64,000 nucleotides of DNA. Origin: Bradyrhizobium erythrophlei. Lineage in GTDB: Bacteria; Pseudomonadota; Alphaproteobacteria; Rhizobiales; Xanthobacteraceae. The stretch's first letter is position 1. Each line of letters starts with the position of its first letter. Where the stretch lies: assembly GCF_900142985.1 (NCBI RefSeq), contig NZ_LT670849.1, forward strand, positions 1,426,001-1,490,000. The letters are read 5' to 3'. Shown here one piece after another: positions 17,342-25,717 of the stretch. The notes under the pieces were generated by a model. The model ran no database searches. It was given only the letters and a program-made list of their open reading frames with translations, and was not told the DNA's origin. The translations under genes and the position numbers were made by a program.

Positions 17342-19603
17342 ATGCTGGCGTATGACCAACCTATAACGCGATCCAAGCCGGACGCCGGGCCAAAGCCCGC
17401 GCGACCCTCCGCCGGCTTGAACGTGTTGCAGCTCGTGCAGTTGCTGTGGCGGCGCAAGACCGCGATCGCGGCCGCGGGCTTGATCGGCGCCTGCGCGGCG
17501 ATCGCGATCGGCAAAAGCCTGACGCCGAAATATTTCGCGACTTCCCAACTTTACGTCGACCCGCGCGAGTTGCAGCTCGTCGATCGCGAACTGACGCCGC
17601 GCTCGCAGGACATTTCCGGTCTTGCGATGGTGGTCGAAAGCCAGGCCCGCGTGATTACGTCCAACAGCGTTTTGACGCATGTCATCCAGAACACGCAGAT
17701 CGACCGGGATCCCGAATTCGGCGGCGGCGCGAACGGAATGACGTCGAATTTGCTCGGCCTGTTTGGACTTGAAGCGCGGCAGACCAAAGCACCGGCGAAC
17801 GGTCAGACCGCGGCGCTCGACGCACTCAACCGCCATATCATCGTCAAGAAAACCGATCGCACGTTCATCGTCGACATCGACGTCTGGTCCGAGGATCCCG
17901 CCAAGGCGGCGATGCTCGCCAACGCGATCTCCAGCGCCTATCTGATCGAAACCAAGAACTCGCAATCCATCGCCGCGCGGCGCGCCACTTCCGATCTGTC
18001 GGGCCGGCTGAAGGAATTGCAGGAACGGCTGCGCACCGCCGAGAACACGCTTGCGGTCTACAAGGCGCAAAACAATTTTGTCGGCACGCAGGACACGCTG
18101 ATCACCGACCAGCAGTTGCTCGCAAGCAATCAGCGTCTCGCCGCGGCGCATGCCGCGACCCTCGATGCGCAAGCCAAACTTGATCAGATTGAAGCGAGCC
18201 GCCGCGCCGCGAGCGACGCCGGCGCTATTCCCGAAGCCCTGCAATCGCCGACGATTGCCAATTTGCGTGCGCAATATGCCGAAGCACGCCGGCGTCTCGC
18301 CGAGATGACGAGCGAGCTTGGGCCCCTGCATCCGTCGTTGCGGCAGATGGGAAAACAGGTCGAGGACCTGCATCGCACGGTCAGCGAGGAAATCGATCGT
18401 TACGCCCAGTCGGCGAAAAACGATCTCACGCGCGCCCGCGACTACGAAACTTCGCTCACCCGGTCTTTGGAAGCGCAAAAACGTCAGAGCGTTCAGCTCA
18501 GCCAGGCTTCGGTGCGGCTCCGCGAACTCGAGCGCGACGTCGAGGCGAGCCGCGACGTGTACCAGTCCTTCCTCAAGCGCTCGCGCGAAACCGAGGAACA
18601 GGAGAGCCTCAATACATCGAACGCGCGCATCATTGGCGAAGCCACGGTGCCGCAGCGGCGCTCGTTCCCGCCGGCCGTAAGTCTGCTGGCGGCGATCGGG
18701 CTCGTGCTCGGCGCGCTGGCGGCGGCGATGTGGTTTGCGGCGCTCGAACTGCTGTCGATCAATGCTGCCGCTGCTCCTGCCGGCCAAGTGGCCGCCGAGA
18801 CTGCGACGCAACCTTCGCCGGCAAAGCCGCTGGAGAACAAGCCTGTCGCCCCCGCCACCGAGAAGCCCGGCATCGCGCGCTTGCAGGAATCCGACATGAT
18901 CCGCACGCTTGGCGGCATTCTTGCGACCGGCGGCATTCCCGATTTGACGCGCCTCGGGTGGCCGACGCTGCGGGCCACCTTCCCGCTCACGACCTTCCTC
19001 AACGCGATGCGCGACATGCGCGACGCGCTCGGCCGGCGCGCCGCCGCCAACGCCGCACCGGTCGTGGCCGTCATCGGCCAGGGCGCCAGCCGCGATCGAA
19101 GCATCGTGACCTTGAACGTTGCACTCGCCGCCGCCCGCGATGATACAAGGGTGCTGGTGATCGACGCCGATCACGCGAACCGTCTGCTCTCCAACAAGCT
19201 GCAAGGCCCGCGCAAGCCGGAAGCAAAACGGCTCGGCTGGCTCTCGATCGGCAGCAAGGCCCAGCGCGCGATCAAGACCAAGAACAACATCGATGTGCTG
19301 CCCGCGATCGGATCGGGCACCGCCGAGGCCATTCGAAAGGCGATTGCGCAGGCGCGCGCCAGTGGCGACCACGACCTTATCATTATCGACGGCCCGGCGC
19401 TGCCGTTCGGCACGGATGACCTCAAGCTGATCGGCGTAGCCGACGGCCTGATCGTGACACTGCCGGCCAGCCTCGATATCAATGGCTGCATGGACGACAT
19501 CATCGCCAGTCTCGGCGGCGCAGAGCGCAAGCTGATCGGTGTGGTCATCAACGAGCTGCATGCGGCTCCTGTTCAATCGGTCCGGAGCGCGCAATATGCT
19601 TGA
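17342..19603 (+). CDS. Wzz/GumC-type polysaccharide co-polymerase fused to a degenerate BY-kinase-like domain
   Basis: 753 aa inner-membrane protein. Order of parts: short cytoplasmic tail, TM1 (about residues 41-58), Wzz periplasmic domain with long coiled coils (about 60-435, with the GNVR-like end near 430), TM2 (about 445-470), linker rich in Ala/Pro, then a P-loop-ATPase-like domain (about 570-745). This architecture controls polymer length and export. The ATPase part looks impaired: Walker A reads GQGASRDRSIVTLN near 576-589, lacking the invariant Lys before Ser/Thr, although VLVIDADHANRL (Walker A') and LIIIDGPALPF (Walker B, about 679) remain. There is also no C-terminal tyrosine cluster; only one Tyr lies in the last residues. 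It overlaps the next gene by eight bases. Confidence 0.88.
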   Translation: MLAYDQPITRSKPDAGPKPARPSAGLNVLQLVQLLWRRKTAIAAAGLIGACAAIAIGKSLTPKYFATSQLYVDPRELQLVDRELTPRSQDISGLAMVVESQARVITSNSVLTHVIQNTQIDRDPEFGGGANGMTSNLLGLFGLEARQTKAPANGQTAALDALNRHIIVKKTDRTFIVDIDVWSEDPAKAAMLANAISSAYLIETKNSQSIAARRATSDLSGRLKELQERLRTAENTLAVYKAQNNFVGTQDTLITDQQLLASNQRLAAAHAATLDAQAKLDQIEASRRAASDAGAIPEALQSPTIANLRAQYAEARRRLAEMTSELGPLHPSLRQMGKQVEDLHRTVSEEIDRYAQSAKNDLTRARDYETSLTRSLEAQKRQSVQLSQASVRLRELERDVEASRDVYQSFLKRSRETEEQESLNTSNARIIGEATVPQRRSFPPAVSLLAAIGLVLGALAAAMWFAALELLSINAAAAPAGQVAAETATQPSPAKPLENKPVAPATEKPGIARLQESDMIRTLGGILATGGIPDLTRLGWPTLRATFPLTTFLNAMRDMRDALGRRAAANAAPVVAVIGQGASRDRSIVTLNVALAAARDDTRVLVIDADHANRLLSNKLQGPRKPEAKRLGWLSIGSKAQRAIKTKNNIDVLPAIGSGTAEAIRKAIAQARASGDHDLIIIDGPALPFGTDDLKLIGVADGLIVTLPASLDINGCMDDIIASLGGAERKLIGVVINELHAAPVQSVRSAQYA

Positions 19604-20405
19604 GCGGCGCGCAAACTCGGTCGGCAGGGCCGCCACGGCCAGCATTCCCAGGATCACGCTCGGCGGGCTTCGCATCGCCGTGCTCAACCTCGAGCAAACC
19701 GCCGACTTCATGATTGACGCGGTGTTCCCGCATCGCCGGGTGACGCGCCCGATCTATCTGACCTCGGCCAACGGCGAAGTGCTGGCACGCTGCTCCACCG
19801 AACCGATGACAGACCGGCTGTTCCGCTCTGCTGATCTTATCAACGCCGATGGCCAGCCGCTGGTCGCGGTGTCGCGGCTGAAATCGCCGATGCGGCTGCC
19901 CGAACGGGTTGCGACGACCGACCTGTTCCATGTGGTGGCCCGCAAGGCCGAAGAAGCCAACCTCTCTTTCTATATGTTCGGCGCGGACGAAGCCGAAAAC
20001 GCCATTGCGGTCGCCAACGTCCGCAAGATGTATCCGAAGCTGCGGATCGTCGGACATTCTCACGGCTATCTCCGGGGCGACGCATTGCGCGCCAAGGTCG
20101 ACGAGATCAACGACCTCGCGCCGGACTATCTGTGGGTGGCGCTCGGCGTGCCCTATGAGCAAGCCTTCGTCGCCGAATACACATCGCGACTGACCAAGGT
20201 CGGCGTCATCAAGACCTCCGGCGGCCTTTTCAATTTCCTGTCCGGCAGCCGTGCCCGCGCGCCGCGATGGATGCAGGACGCGGGCCTGGAGTGGGTCTGG
20301 CGCATCTGGCTCGAGCCACGCCGGCTGTTCTGGCGATACTTCACCACGAATCCCCGCGCGCTTTACCTGCTGCTCAACCGCAGCCGCAGCGCGAATGCGG
20401 ACTGA
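19596..20405 (+). CDS. WecG/TagA/CpsF-family glycosyltransferase
   Basis: 269 aa GT26 protein from ATG 19596, which overlaps the end of the Wzz-like gene by eight bases; an upstream frame lacks support. Family blocks: IYLTSANGEVLARCSTEP (about residues 50-67), LINADGQPLVAVSRL (about 80-94) with the Asp of the ADG motif, YMFGADEAENAIAVANVRK, WVALGVPYEQAFV (about 180-192), and the C-terminal RAPRWMQDAGLEWVWRIW followed by PRRLFWRY that anchors it to the membrane. The family transfers ManNAcA, ManNAc or glucose to lipid carriers. It ends the forward polysaccharide operon, 18 bases from the convergent TRAP permease gene. Confidence 0.9.
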   Translation: MLERRANSVGRAATASIPRITLGGLRIAVLNLEQTADFMIDAVFPHRRVTRPIYLTSANGEVLARCSTEPMTDRLFRSADLINADGQPLVAVSRLKSPMRLPERVATTDLFHVVARKAEEANLSFYMFGADEAENAIAVANVRKMYPKLRIVGHSHGYLRGDALRAKVDEINDLAPDYLWVALGVPYEQAFVAEYTSRLTKVGVIKTSGGLFNFLSGSRARAPRWMQDAGLEWVWRIWLEPRRLFWRYFTTNPRALYLLLNRSRSANAD

Positions 20406-20423
20406 CCGCAAAACACCTCGCGC

Positions 20424-21704
20424 TCAATTTCCGTAGATCGCGTGCGGCAGCCACATCGTGAGCGTCGGCACGTAGGTGATGATCATCAGCACCATCAATA
20501 GCAAAATGAGGAACGGCAACACGCCACGCACGACCTCGCCGATCGGCGCGTGCGAAATCGTCGACAGCACGAAGAGATTCAGGCCCACCGGCGGGTGAAC
20601 CAGCGCAATCTCCATATTGTGGGTGAAGATGATCGAGAAGTGCACCGGATCGACGCCGAGCGCCGGCAGCACCGGCGCCAGTATAGGCAGCACCAGCAAG
20701 AGCGTCGCGATCACTTCGAGGAAACAACCGAGCACGAGCAACAGCACGTTGATCGCGAGCAGGAACTGCCACGGCGCCATGTTCTGCGCCAGCACCCATT
20801 TGACGAGTTCGGCCGGAATGCCTGAGGCCGTCATCCAGTGACCGAAGGCAAGCGCCGTGGCGACGATCAGCATGATCGCGCCTGCGCTCTTGAGCGCATC
20901 CGCCACCACCCACAGCGTTTCCGACCAGCGGAAACCGCGGTAATAAATGAGGCTCACCAGCAGCGACACCACCGCGGCAATCGCGGCGGCCTCGGTCACG
21001 GTGACGACGCCGCCATAAATGCCGACCAGCACGATCACAGGCACGATCAACGCCGGGATCGCTCGCGCAGTCACCCTGAGACGCTCGGCAAGCGGCAGGC
21101 TCGGCTCGATCGGGAATTTGCGCCGCCTGGCGTCGTACCAGACCCAGACAAAGAACACCGCGGCCTGCAACAGGCCGGGCAGTACGCCTGCGAGAAACAG
21201 GCGCGGCACCGACTGCTCGGCGACGATGCCGTAGAGGATCAGCGCCAGCGACGGCGGGATGACGATGCCGATGGTGCCGGATGCACCGACCACGCCGAGC
21301 GCAAAGCTGCGCGGATAGCCCTTCTCGATCATCGCTGGCAACAGGATCGTTCCCATCGCCAAGGCCGTTGCGACCGACGAGCCCGAGATCGCCGCAAACA
21401 GCGTGCAGGCGACGACCGTGACGAGCCCTAGCGAACCGCGCACACCGCCGAGCCAGGCGGCAGACAGGTCGACCAGCGCTTTCGCGACGCCGCCGTAGCG
21501 CATGAATGTCGCCGCCATCACGAACAACGGCAGCGACATCAGCGTCGGTGAGTTCAGGTGATCGATCATGACCTGCGCGACGCCGATCAGCGGTTCGCCG
21601 GAGGCGAAATAGAGGATTGCCGCGCACAGCCCGAGCACGAGGAAGATCGGCATGCCAACCGCGAGCAGGCCGAAGAACATCACCAGGAACAGGATCAGGA
21701 GCAT
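20424..21704 (-). CDS. TRAP transporter large permease (DctM family)
   Basis: 426 aa, about 12 hydrophobic segments, the ion-coupled translocating subunit of a tripartite ATP-independent periplasmic transporter. Typical blocks are MLLILFLVMFFGLLAVGMP at the N-terminus, SGSSVATALAMGTILLPAMIEKGYP (about 112-136) and GTIGIVIPPSLALILYG (about 147-163), which form the substrate site. It is the last gene of a three-gene operon (P-Q-M order), 18 bases after the small permease. Substrate unknown; C4-dicarboxylates, keto acids or aromatic acids are common for the family. Confidence 0.93.
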   Translation of the reverse strand: MLLILFLVMFFGLLAVGMPIFLVLGLCAAILYFASGEPLIGVAQVMIDHLNSPTLMSLPLFVMAATFMRYGGVAKALVDLSAAWLGGVRGSLGLVTVVACTLFAAISGSSVATALAMGTILLPAMIEKGYPRSFALGVVGASGTIGIVIPPSLALILYGIVAEQSVPRLFLAGVLPGLLQAAVFFVWVWYDARRRKFPIEPSLPLAERLRVTARAIPALIVPVIVLVGIYGGVVTVTEAAAIAAVVSLLVSLIYYRGFRWSETLWVVADALKSAGAIMLIVATALAFGHWMTASGIPAELVKWVLAQNMAPWQFLLAINVLLLVLGCFLEVIATLLLVLPILAPVLPALGVDPVHFSIIFTHNMEIALVHPPVGLNLFVLSTISHAPIGEVVRGVLPFLILLLMVLMIITYVPTLTMWLPHAIYGN

Positions 21705-21722
21705 GACGGGTCCGCTTCGCCT

Positions 21723-22295
21723 TCAGTCGACCTGTGACAACGTCGCGCTCGAGCCGGTCTGCTCATGCGCGGGGATGTGGCCGACCGTCATGGTTTCGGG
21801 ATCGAAGGCGAAGAGATAGCGATAGAGCCGGATCAGGTAACGGCCGGACATCAGCGCCGCGCCGGTCGGCACCGCCGCCGAATAAAGCCACATCGGAAAC
21901 TGCACGTCCGACGAGGAGCGCTCGTCCAGCATCCACGAGGTCTCGACGATGCTGTAGCCGTACCAGGCAAGGCCTGCGCAGAACGCCAGCGCGACAAGGC
22001 AATTGGCCACCTCCATCCAGCGCTGGACCCGAGGCGACACCGCGCGCAGCACCAGATCCGGCCGAACATGGCCATCGCTGCGCACGAGCTGCGAGGCCGC
22101 AAGCATGATGCCCCAGACGACGAGATAGACGATCACCTCCTCGGCCCAGGAGATCGCGTAGCGCGGCGCGATATAGCGACCGACCACCTGCACGAGGCCA
22201 ACGATCATCGCGGCAAGACCGAGCAGGCCGATCAGGAGCCGCTCAGCCTTGTCCCACCATCCATCACGTCCCGCTGAACCGCCCCCACCAGCCAT
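21723..22295 (-). CDS. TRAP transporter small permease (DctQ family)
   Basis: 190 aa with four hydrophobic segments, the membrane chaperone-like subunit that docks to the large permease. The helix-2 region ISWAEEVIVYLVVWGIMLAASQ (about residues 59-80) with its conserved Trp-Glu-Glu is characteristic. The start is two bases before the stop of the binding-protein gene on the same strand, so the operon is tightly packed. An N-terminal glycine-rich tail is slightly longer than usual. Confidence 0.9.
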   Translation of the reverse strand: MAGGGGSAGRDGWWDKAERLLIGLLGLAAMIVGLVQVVGRYIAPRYAISWAEEVIVYLVVWGIMLAASQLVRSDGHVRPDLVLRAVSPRVQRWMEVANCLVALAFCAGLAWYGYSIVETSWMLDERSSSDVQFPMWLYSAAVPTGAALMSGRYLIRLYRYLFAFDPETMTVGHIPAHEQTGSSATLSQVD

Positions 22296-22296
22296 G

Positions 22297-23328
22297 TTAG
22301 CTGTGACTGCCGACAGTATCCGTCACCAGCTTGACGATGTCGGCCGACAGCTTGGTGTCGCGGATCAGATCGGCCTGCGCGGCGATCATGCGCTTGCGAT
22401 CGGCAGCCACTTGATCCGCCGGCGGATCGAAGAAACTCACGCCGTTCGATTGCATGGTCTTGCGCGCGTCGGCCTGTGCCTTCGTCGACATCGCGCGGTA
22501 GCGCTCGATATTCGCGGCCCAGATGTCACGCATCAGCTTGCGCTCGGCCTCACCCAGCCTGGACCAGAAGGCGTCGCTCACCATCGGGATGTAGTTGGCG
22601 TAGAACTGATGGTCCGCATAGGAATATTTGACGCCGGCCTCCCACAGTTTGGCGGAAGTGACGCTCTCGTCGCTGGAGACAAAGCCGTCGAAAGTGCCTT
22701 GCGACAGCGCCAGCGGCACATTCGGCCACGGCGTGACGTTGGGAATGCCGTGCACGAAACCGATGCGCCAGGAAGTGCCGGCGCCGCCGGGGCTGCGGAT
22801 CTTCAGCCCGTTCAAGTCTTCCAGCGAGCGGATCTCTTTCTTCGTCGTGTACCAGTTCTCGTTACCGAGCTCGAGCCAGTTGCCAAGAATGTGCGAACGC
22901 AGCTTGCCCTCGAGCAGCCTGGTGACGTGCTCGCCCGGCGCGCCGTCGCTGCAACGGCGGTACACGTCGACCGCCGGACTATAGAGCGCCGGCAACTGGC
23001 AGAAATCGACGTCGGGCACGAGCCCGGTCATGGTCCAGGTGCCGGGCGTGGCCATGTCGACCTGACCCTGAATCAGAGCCTTGGTGACGTTGAGATCGGC
23101 GAACAGCTGGCCGGAATGGAACACTTCGGCCTTGATCTTGCCCTGAGTAGCCTCCTCGATCTTGGCGAGATAATCGACAACCGCCTGGTTGCGCGGGTGC
23201 GACGGCGCGGTGTCGAGCGAACAGCGCAGCTTGATCGCATCATCCGCCAAAGCATTTCGCGACAGATACGGCGCCGTGATCGCGCCGGCGGCGGCGGCCA
23301 CAAAGGCGCGCCGGTTCAACCGTGTCAT
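22297..23328 (-). CDS. TRAP transporter substrate-binding protein (DctP family)
   Basis: 343 aa periplasmic binding protein. The start at 23328 is fixed by GGGAGGACACG just upstream; a longer frame to 23475 has no such site. Signal region MTRLNRRAFVAAAAGAITAPYL (residues 1-22) looks Tat-like. Hallmarks: KLRCSLDTAPSHPRNQAVVDY near the mature start, the LEDLNGLKIRSPGGAGTSW block (about 150-168) with the Arg that salt-bridges the substrate carboxylate in DctP proteins, and a QGTFDGFVSSDESV segment near 195. It is the first gene of the operon. The binding site suggests a carboxylate, identity unknown. Confidence 0.93.
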   Translation of the reverse strand: MTRLNRRAFVAAAAGAITAPYLSRNALADDAIKLRCSLDTAPSHPRNQAVVDYLAKIEEATQGKIKAEVFHSGQLFADLNVTKALIQGQVDMATPGTWTMTGLVPDVDFCQLPALYSPAVDVYRRCSDGAPGEHVTRLLEGKLRSHILGNWLELGNENWYTTKKEIRSLEDLNGLKIRSPGGAGTSWRIGFVHGIPNVTPWPNVPLALSQGTFDGFVSSDESVTSAKLWEAGVKYSYADHQFYANYIPMVSDAFWSRLGEAERKLMRDIWAANIERYRAMSTKAQADARKTMQSNGVSFFDPPADQVAADRKRMIAAQADLIRDTKLSADIVKLVTDTVGSHS

Positions 23329-23509
23329 CGTGTCCTCCCGAACTTTTCCGACCTGTTTTCCGGCCTCTTCGTCGGCGCAAGGATCGCGCCTGTTTTGATG
23401 GTTGGCAACCGTAATCGGGGCGATTTCTTGCGCGTTCCGGCTCAGACTTTTGGCGTTGGCCGCTAGCGCTCGCAATGACGCGACAATACCGCCCCGCGAG
23501 GTGGCCCGT

Positions 23510-23970
23510 TCAAGGCTTCTTGGGCGGCGTCGTTGCCGTGGTCGTAGAGCGGGTAACGGTCGGCGTGGTACTCGTCCGAGTCACGGTGGGCGTCACTGTT
23601 GCCGTCGTCGTCGATCGCGTGACGGTCGCGACGGGACCGGGTTGGTGTGCAGATGTTGAGCCGGCTTGTAGCCGGGACTGCTTGCCGTCGAGTTGACCTG
23701 CTGCCCGACCGGGTTCGGCTTTGATCCGGTATTGGCCTGGACCGGATTGGCCGGCTTTTGCCTGCCATCGAAGACATGGTTGGCTTGCGCCGTGCCCTGG
23801 TTGGCATAGTTACCCTGCTGTATCGCGGCCGGCTTTTGCTGAACCACAGCCGGCTTCTGCGTCTGATTCTGATTTTGGTTTTTGTTCTGGTTCTGATTTT
23901 GAGCCAGCGTGGCAGTGCTCAACAGAGGCCACGCACAAAGCACGAGAAAGCAAGCACGATAGTATGACAT
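23510..23970 (-). pseudogene. Small secreted Gln/Asn- and Thr-rich protein, apparently frameshifted
   Basis: From ATG 23970 (behind GGGGAGGGGTCG) a signal peptide (residues 1-23, ending ATLAQ) is followed by a Gln/Asn repeat (QNQNQNKNQNQNQTQK) and a Pro/Gln/Asn-rich region. As read, the frame ends at 23593 after 125 codons with an Arg-rich tail. In another frame, from about 23640 down to a stop at 23510-23512, the same strand encodes a regular Thr/Val/Arg repeat (TVTRSTTTATVTPTVT, later TVTRSTTTATTPPKKP) with strong third-position GC. I read this as one gene whose low-complexity C-terminus was moved out of frame by a one-base indel between about 23640 and 23700; a sequencing error would look the same. 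Function unknown, probably cell-envelope. Confidence 0.5.
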
Positions 23971-24000
23971 CGACCCCTCCCCAATGAACGATTGCAATAA

Positions 24001-24500
24001 ACGTCAAACCAAACGGCGAAGCCTAGCTCCCAATGCCCGCGCGAGTCGATGGGAGATCGATCGAGGCGAGGCCGCGCCTGCCTTGATTGACGACAGCGCT
24101 CACCTTCCCGCGGCACGTTTCGCGCCCGAGTGATGCATCGTCGTGTCCCTCGTAAGAAGAGGGCACAGGGAATGCCGGTGCGCGAACGCACCCGCAGCCT
24201 CGCGTGCAAAACAAAAAAGCACACGAGTTAGTCACCACAGGTACGCCGAAACATCCGGCATTCCCTGCGCGATGGTTCTTGCGGCTTATGACGCGCTCTC
24301 CCCGGTGTCCGGGCTTGTTAGCCACCGTCGTTCGCGGGCTCGTCACCCGCAAACTTGATCCCAGCGTCGGGAGATCAGGACCACACGATTTCGCCGCACG
24401 CTTCCAGCCAGCGCCCGTCTTGCGCTGCCGAAAGCGTCCATCGCATCCCGCGCCAACGTCCGTGACGATCGCGATACGCCCCTTGTGTCCAGGAAATCTG
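24001..24500. repeat. Probable dispersed repeat block
   Basis: No gene is credible here. The block has inverted arms CAGGGAATGCCGG (24166-24178) / CCGGCATTCCCTG (24255-24267). Read on the minus strand it gives peptide fragments such as TQGAYRDRHGRW (near 24455-24490) and CGCVRAPAFPVPSSYEGHDD (near 24130-24200) that I recognise as recurring spurious translations in many Bradyrhizobium intergenic regions. The repeat status is therefore from memory and needs a self-comparison of the genome. Confidence 0.45.
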
Positions 24501-24512
24501 GCAGAACATGCG

Positions 24513-24541
24513 AACGGGCGGTTGGATCAAAACCGCCCGTT
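24513..24541. repeat. Strong hairpin upstream of the IS110 transposase
   Basis: AACGGGCGGTT (24513-24523) and AACCGCCCGTT (24531-24541), 11 perfect base pairs around a 7-base loop. It lies 130 bases before the transposase start, in the left non-coding end where IS110-group elements encode their structured RNA. A second small hairpin GGGCT-TGG-AGCCC lies at 24645-24657. Confidence 0.7.
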
Positions 24542-24670
24542 GCTGGAACTGAGCCCGTAGCGCCCCAAAGGCGGCAAAGCCTGTATTAGAGCGAGGGACA
24601 GCTCCGGTGTCTTCCTCAACCCGAACAGTTGCATGGGCTTGGAGCCCGAACCGAGCAAGGAAGGGAGTGG

Positions 24671-25633
24671 ATGATGGCACAAAATGATCTCGCTGTCGTG
24701 GGCATCGACGTCGCCAAGGACAAGGTGGACCTGTGCATTCGAGCATTGGCGTTGCGGCAGACCTGTCCGAACACCGCCCAAGGTCGCCGCAAACTGGTGG
24801 CCTGGCTTCGCAGGCACCAGGTAGGCAAGGCGGTGATGGAGGCGAGCGGCGGTTACGAGCGTGAATGGCGCAAGGTGCTGCTCGATGCCGGCATCGAGGT
24901 ACGGATCGTGGACCCAAAGCGGGTTCGTCACTTCGCTCAATCGGCCGGACGGCTTGCCAAGAATGATACGATCGATGCTGAGATGATCGCCTGGTTTGCC
25001 GAGACGTTCGGCGAGACGCCGAGCCAGACACATGATGCTGCCCAAGAGGAACTGGCGGCCCTGGTGAAAGCACGCCTAGCGCTCGTTGAGCTGAAGGTCC
25101 GATTGCAAAGCCAAAGTGCACATGCCGCGCCGGGACCGGTTCAGAAAGCACAGGCCCGCGTCTTGAAGAGTCTGGCGACCGAAATTGAAAAGCTCGAGCT
25201 CGCGATCGCAGCCAAGGTCAAGGCTACACCGCACCTTGCCGAGCGTGCCGAGATTATCGAGAGCGTGCCGGGCTTCGCCGAAACGACCTCCGCGATCCTC
25301 GCTGCAGGGATGCCAGAACTCGGGCAAGTGAACGATAAGATCGCCGCGGCTTTGGTAGGCATCGCTCCTTACGACGATGACAGTGGAAAGCGCCGGGGCG
25401 AGCGCCACATCAAGGGCGGCCGCCGCTGGATCCGCAACGCCATCTACATGCCTTGCCTCGGCGCTGCCACGCAGAACAATCCAGTCGCCAAGGCCTTCTA
25501 TCGCCGCCTGATCGCCAAGGGAAAGGAGCCGAAGGTGGCCCTCGTGGCCTGCATGCGCAAGCTGATCTGCATTCTCAACGTCATGATCGCTCGCCACCAG
25601 AAATGGGATGCCGCTCGCTACGCACCCGCCTGA
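24671..25633 (+). CDS. IS110-family transposase (DEDD recombinase)
   Basis: 320 aa from ATG 24671 (AAGGGAGTGG just upstream). The N-terminal RuvC-like DEDD domain shows VVGIDVAKDKVDLCI with the first Asp near residue 12, VMEASGGYERE with the Glu near 60, and AKNDTIDAEMIAWFAE with two Asp near 105. The C-terminal transposase_20 domain has IIESVPGFAETTSAILAAGMPELG (about 197-220) and the GIAPYDDDSGKRRGERHIKGGRR block with the catalytic Ser of the family expected nearby. Length and domain order are normal and no frameshift is seen, so the enzyme is probably active. Confidence 0.93.
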   Translation: MMAQNDLAVVGIDVAKDKVDLCIRALALRQTCPNTAQGRRKLVAWLRRHQVGKAVMEASGGYEREWRKVLLDAGIEVRIVDPKRVRHFAQSAGRLAKNDTIDAEMIAWFAETFGETPSQTHDAAQEELAALVKARLALVELKVRLQSQSAHAAPGPVQKAQARVLKSLATEIEKLELAIAAKVKATPHLAERAEIIESVPGFAETTSAILAAGMPELGQVNDKIAAALVGIAPYDDDSGKRRGERHIKGGRRWIRNAIYMPCLGAATQNNPVAKAFYRRLIAKGKEPKVALVACMRKLICILNVMIARHQKWDAARYAPA

Positions 25634-25717
25634 TCGCGCGAACCTTTATCGCGCCCAGGCCCTCGTCTATCTCGACACAGTTGCTCTTGCGGGCGCGAGA
25701 TGCGCGGGCTTCTAAAG

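Larger units (their letters stand above)
24500..25650 (+). mobile_element. IS110-family insertion sequence (ends not resolved)
   Basis: One intact DEDD transposase gene (24671-25633) with a 130-170-base non-coding left end. IS110 elements lack conventional terminal inverted repeats and usually make no target duplication, so the ends cannot be fixed from one copy; the limits given are approximate. The element sits in an accessory patch with a repeat block on the left and dispersed hairpins on the right. Confidence 0.55.

Noticed and set aside
17246..19711. 821-codon open frame on the minus strand
   Set aside because: It is antisense to the Wzz/BY-kinase-like gene over its whole length. The forward frame has clear domains and typical codon use, whereas the reverse product has none; long antisense frames are expected in GC-rich genes.
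22249..23466. 405-codon open frame on the plus strand
   Set aside because: Antisense to the TRAP binding-protein gene; no start signal and no recognisable domain.
23329..23509. Possible promoter or small gene upstream of the TRAP operon
   Set aside because: The frame running upstream from the DctP start lacks a ribosome binding site and ordinary codon use; it is simply the 5' leader.
24375..25151. 258-codon minus-strand frame across the IS110 left end
   Set aside because: Antisense to the transposase and the repeat block; the recognisable peptide pieces are spurious translations of a repeat, not a gene.
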